From NCBI GenBank assembly GCA_947623455.1, contig OX392527.1:27582201-27646200 (forward strand): a stretch of 64,000 nucleotides of DNA, given 5' to 3'. The DNA comes from Mimachlamys varia (lineage: Eukaryota; Mollusca; Bivalvia; Pectinida; Pectinidae). This document shows, in pieces, positions 59,386 to 64,000 of this stretch (position 1 is the stretch's first letter; each line of letters opens with the position of its first letter). The notes under the pieces are model-generated. The model made no database searches and had not been told where the DNA came from. It saw only the letters and a list, made by a program, of their open reading frames with translations. The position numbers and the translations under genes were made by a program.

Positions 59386-62100
59386 GTTCTAGTTTTTCAT
59401 AATTTCATATTTTCATCTCATTTGATGCAACAATACGTGTAGTGACCGATACCCCGTCTCCCTCGGTGTTGGGAAAATAGACAAGCTAGGTGACGTCCCA
59501 TTTCTATGAGCCTCGTGAATATGCATATTTTGACCGGGATTCTAGGTCACGTGATGTGTGACGTCATTGAGGCATAACGTATCCGATACCTGTACACGCC
59601 CATTACATATTTATGTATTATCTGTGAGTGTTAAGATTGACTTTTATCTAATTTTCTGGTGCAAGTAATGACAGCAACCAATACATGTTATGTAGTTAAA
59701 ATTATCAATCGTCATTAATGATCTAGTCAGAAAAATAAAACTTATCTAATCCCGATTTTTACATAAACTGCATTCAATTAGAATCTAGTCCGTGACGTCT
59801 CAGCACTCCAGCTTAGAGACAGTGATACAATTAACACAATCTGATTTTACAGTTATGTAAATTACCTGTAGCCTTACCTGTCATACATATACTAGACAAA
59901 AGGCATTTGTTGTACCTACCTGTGAGTTGTGGCAGGTGTACTAATTACCCTGTAATTACCAAAAGGTGTGAATGTTATGACCAGTGAATTCGAAGGGCAT
60001 TCATGCTAATATAATTACCGATCCTCTAAATAGCAATATACACCGGCACAATTATTTTTATCCCTAGCCGTCCCCGGTGTTGGAAGAAAAACTTAGGATT
60101 AAAGGAGTTTTCAACAGAATCTAACAATATTTTATCAGTATTTAACATAAGGCTAGTAATCTTGGCAAAATTTGACACTGTTAATCAGGTTAAACTATAT
60201 TTGTATCACATATATACGATGTTCTGAAATTTCTAAATTTTTAAAGTTTCATTATTTTTGTAAAAATGGTGATGCTGATACTATGACGTTTTTTTTCTTC
60301 AAAGTTATTGCATATTTTAAAATATCAACATAAACATTTGGTTATTGGATTTATCAGGAAGGTATATGTGTCCCCATCTTCGCTAGGATGATGTGTCCCT
60401 GGATTTATGATATATATTCAGGGCGGATCCAAGAATTTAGATGCATTAATGTGACACACTTTTACTTTCAGATATAAACCCAAATTTATCAAGATCTTGT
60501 TTATGAAAACTGTATGAAAAACAAGATTTAAACTCGTCTAATGATTTGAGTCCTAGTTGAAATGAATATCACCAAATAGAGTGAGCCTTACAAAATTCAT
60601 TTATGTATCGCGTTTGAATTTCACGTATATCTAGAATCCTGTGTCTGTTCTAGTACAATTCAAAGAAAATGGCACAGTATTTTTCTGCGCTAGGATTTAG
60701 AGTAATTATTTCAAACTGCAACCACTAAAAGATGTTGTAAAAACGTATGCAGTAATCGTAGGAGAACAATTTTTCAAAAAATGTTTCAATAATCATTAGC
60801 GTATGTTATTTGTTTTAATCATGACCACAGACTTGATCCTTGGAAAATATTTATAATTATTCACACAAATAGACTGGTGTGTTACTGAATTAAGTGAAAT
60901 AAAAAAAGTCGGGAAGAGCTTTTTATTTTTGCAAACCGATTTCAGTCCAAATTTTAAATAATATTTCAATTTAACAGAAATAATTCAGACTGTCATGTTT
61001 TCACACCTATTTGTGACAGTTTCTGCATTATTGAAATCAGGCAGAAATTGTTTACGTGCACAGTTCAAAAATTTAAATGATTTGTTTTTGGCATTCCATA
61101 TGTGCGTGCTGTACTACTACTACCATATACGTATATGTTATAGAGTGGTGGGGGTTTGCCGGACACTAAAACATAAACTTGCCGGTGCTTTATTTACTCC
61201 ATCTCCACAAATCATACTGTACTGTTGAAGTCATAAAAGATAATACTTCTGAGGTATTAACGAAAACATTTGATTGCACAGCGTAAACAGTTTGTATTAG
61301 CAAATCACATGATTTTAAAATCACCAAGATCTAACACAGAGTATATTACCGGACACTATATAATATGCAATCAAGGAAGATTTGATGTTTGCGAATTTTG
61401 CATGTTGTGGGTATAACTTGGAACACGTATTCATGATTCAGCACTGTATGCTGTTTTAATTTAATTCTAGCTTAATACAGTCTATACAATCAAACGTTTG
61501 AAAAAATCCCTGCTATTTCAAGAAAATGATATACTCACAACCACTCTATGCGTGTATGTTGCTACTGTTTTCATATACTATCTATATAAAACCAATTTGT
61601 AACGTGTCTGTAAAAATCATAAAGTCCTTTCAAAGGCTTTACTAATTCCGTGGTCCTTTGTAGAAGCATAATTATTGTTAGGATGTTGTGGATGTATAAT
61701 ACACACTCACAACACGATGTTTTTAAATGGCATTTCCTATTTACTTTCTTAAGTTTACAATTACATATCTATATTTTTTCAAGGTATTTTATTGGTTAAT
61801 CAATAGAATTAAACAACAATCATGATCGACTTACATGTCGAAATCAATAGGCGTTTTTCTACTAAACTTTCTTCGTCAATGTACCACTGATCAGTTTACC
61901 TGAGTTGATCAGTTGTGCTTCAATGACGTCACAGGTACCACGTGACCGGTCAGCTCATTAAAATTCTCGCCAGTCGGGAGCGGTCAACTTTGACTGTCAA
62001 TATCTAGATCCCGGGACACAATATTAATCGAATGCTCGTTGATGGGCTAATCAGTATTTATTGAAATGTAGTACAAGTTTCATAACTTTTTACAAGATTT
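59386..62100. other. Intergenic or intronic stretch, nothing recognised
   Basis: No exon, RNA gene or repeat family recognised on either strand. It was checked for the missing cyclophilin terminal exon ([14 protein letters not shown] coding) without success. Confidence 0.45.
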
Positions 62101-62119
62101 TCAAAATCGTGGCCAAAAC

Positions 62120-62910
62120 CCTTTAAGAACTGCATTGATTTTAACCAAAAGTGGCAAAACTGGTCAGAAACAATCTTTGAGGAAGTTGAACAGATTTTGT
62201 ATAAATGGTGACTATCGCTCTTCTGGGGCTGGAGAGGCGTGGCCCAATAGGGGAAATAGAGAAAAAGCCATTTAAAACACTACTAGTAATAATAAATAAA
62301 CTACTGAATAAATTTGAACCAAATTTTGTCAGAAACATCCTTTGGAAAAGGGGAATAGATTTTGTGTACATGGTGACTGGCCCCTCTCCAGGGGTCAGAG
62401 GGTTTAGGCCCAATAGGGGAAATAGAGGAAAAGCCTTTAGAATCCCTACTAATAATTCAAGTACTGATTGGATTTAACTTGACTTTGGTCGAAAACATCC
62501 TTTGGAGGAGGGAAGCAGATTTTGTATAAATGATATCTCTGGCCCCAGATGGATGGGACCAAATAGGGGGAATAGAGGAAAAGTATTTTAAATTACTTCT
62601 AGTCATAAAGTACTGCATTGATTTGAACTAAATTTGGTAAATATTTAGAAACATCCTTCGGAGGAAAGGAACAGATTTTGTATAAATGGCGACTCTTTAA
62701 GCTATTGGGCCGGAGGAGTAGGGCCCAATAGAGGAAATAGAGAAAAAGCCATTTAAATCTCTACTACAATCTGTAGTGATAAAGTACTGAATGGATTTGA
62801 ATTAAATTTGGTCAGAATCATCCTTTGGAGGAGGGATACAGATTTTGTATAAATTGTGACTCTAATCCCCTGGAACCGAAGGGGCGGGGTCCAATAGGGG
62901 AAAGGTCTGT
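62120..62910 (-). repeat. Family A tandem units, inverted orientation
   Basis: About five diverged units with 'cagaaacatcctttgga', 'cagattttgtataaatgg' and 'gggcccaataggggaaatag'. Broken at about 62910 by 'ctacatgtacatgtacatgt' and unique sequence. Confidence 0.75.
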
Positions 62911-63109
62911 TCAATCAGAGTCAGCTTTGCTTTGTTTAGATGAAATGAATATAAGCTACATGTACATGTACATGTACGTCGAATGGTCAAACGATTGCTG
63001 TGATTGGTCATGCTCAGTAGCAAAAAAAACAACTCTGACCAATCAAGTTAATTGGTTTCATAACATGCAACACACGAAACGAGTATGCAAAATACCCAAC
63101 ACTATTTTT

Positions 63110-63825
63110 AGCTCACCTGGACCGAAGGTCCGATGAGCTTATGCTATGGCGCAGCATCTGTCGTCTGTCAACATTTGCTTCAAATCACTACTAGTCCAAA
63201 AGCTCTGATTGGATTTAAACCACATTTGGTCAGAAACATCATTGGCCGAAGGGGAGCAGATTTTGCATAAATGGTGACTATGACCCCTGAAGGGCCTGAG
63301 GTGCGGGGCCCAATAGGGAAAATAGAGGTAATTTCTTTAAATCTTTCTTGTCAAAAAGTCCTGATCGGATTTTGACCAAATTTGGTCAGAAACATCCTTT
63401 GGGGAAGGGGAACAGATTTTGCATAAAAGGTGACTCTGACCCCAAAGGGTCCAATAGGGAAAATAGAGGTTATTCCTTTAAATCTCTTCTTGTCAAAAAG
63501 TCCTGGTTGGATTTTGACCAAATTCAGTCAGAAACATCCTTGGGGAAAGGGGAACAGATTTTGCATAAATGGTGACTTTGACCCCTAAGGGCCCAGAGGC
63601 ACGGGGTCTAGGCAAAGCCCTTAGGACCTAGTTTTTCAGTTGAACTTGAAAACATTTGAGATACCCACCCATTAACCATAACTTCAGTTTATACAGATAT
63701 ATTTTAATGATTTGTCATTGGGTCTCTCACTGTCCTGGAATCTTTTTGGAAAATATTTTACCATGATTACCTAGATACCAATGTGTCCAGGTGAGCAATA
63801 CAGGCCCTCTGGGTCTCTTGTATTA
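63110..63825 (-). repeat. Complete short family A element
   Basis: It opens with the hairpin 'agctcacctggaccgaaggt' plus 'ccgatgagct', has about three 157 bp-type units, then 'accatgattacctagatacc' and the end 'caggtgagcaatacaggccc' plus 'tctgggtctcttgta'. Both family ends are present, so this is the best boundary reference in the window. Confidence 0.85.
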
Positions 63826-64000
63826 TCCCAAGTATGACACAATACATGTACAATGTATGTATAATATATGATGTTGTGTTGGTCACTTTATTTCGATGTC
63901 AATTCCACAGTAAAAAAAAAGGTTTTGTATATTAGCTTGATAATATCATATTGCTTTATCAAACCAAAAACAATAGTATTACATTGTACAGATGTTCATG
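63826..64000. other. Window end, nothing recognised
   Basis: AT-rich sequence, no feature seen. Confidence 0.4.

Noticed and set aside
36865..64000. Terminal exon of cyclophilin gene 2
   Set aside because: I looked for coding of [14 protein letters not shown] sequence after an AG acceptor on the plus strand and did not find it. A diverged or very short version could have been missed by eye.

Overview
The window is eukaryotic: low gene density, split genes with GT/AG introns, no bacterial-type operons, and most of the DNA is repeats. The repeat types suggest a mollusc, most likely a bivalve. They include an ~155 bp tandem-repeat superfamily with hairpin ends, a tRNA-derived SINE with a 'ctccgggtactccgg' body, and several TIR-type MITEs. 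The species cannot be told from this sequence.

Genes. The only convincing host genes are cyclophilins (peptidyl-prolyl cis-trans isomerases). Position 220-352 is the terminal exon of one cyclophilin whose earlier exons lie upstream of the window. A second cyclophilin starts at 25274 on the same strand. Its exons 1-4 (25274-25342, 29121-29151, 33886-34071, 36789-36864) join with correct splice sites and phases. Its terminal exon was not found in the remaining 27 kb. A tandem cyclophilin duplication with a very long last intron, or a copy lacking its end, is therefore likely.

Mobile coding remnants. 5380-7847 is a decayed DDE_Tnp_4-type (Harbinger/ISL2EU-like) transposase gene whose second exon encodes a SWIM zinc finger. 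It carries one frameshift and one nonsense codon. 8796-10226 is a shredded non-LTR reverse transcriptase.

Repeat landscape. 2.0-4.5 kb: old tandem repeats. 12.8-13.0 kb: a long palindrome. 13.5-15.9 kb: a GATATC-rich palindromic satellite with an exact 8 x 39 bp minisatellite and nested inverted-repeat elements. 16.35-18.16 kb: a 1.8 kb element with TTAAAGGGG ends. 18.2-18.5 kb: a perfect 97 bp-arm foldback. 19.5-20.7 kb: low-complexity TATACC repeats and a 31 bp tandem repeat. 20.9-23.5 kb: a ~157 bp tandem array. The cyclophilin introns hold many MITEs, including an inverted pair of ~395 bp elements flanking the 31 nt second exon, and an array of short hairpins with covarying stems at 27.8-28.05 kb. 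34.5-40.0 kb: several ~155 bp tandem families.

The most striking structure is 40475-58694. This 18.2 kb segment interrupts a 158 bp tandem repeat in mid-unit and is bounded by diverged long terminal inverted repeats of about 1.1 kb. It behaves like a giant TIR transposon with no recognisable transposase, and it holds nested hAT-like MITEs with intact 8 bp target duplications, a pogo-like MITE, SINE pieces and a MITE carrying an internal array of about thirty 27 bp units. After it, 59.4-62.1 kb shows nothing recognisable, and 62.1-63.8 kb returns to ~157 bp repeat elements.
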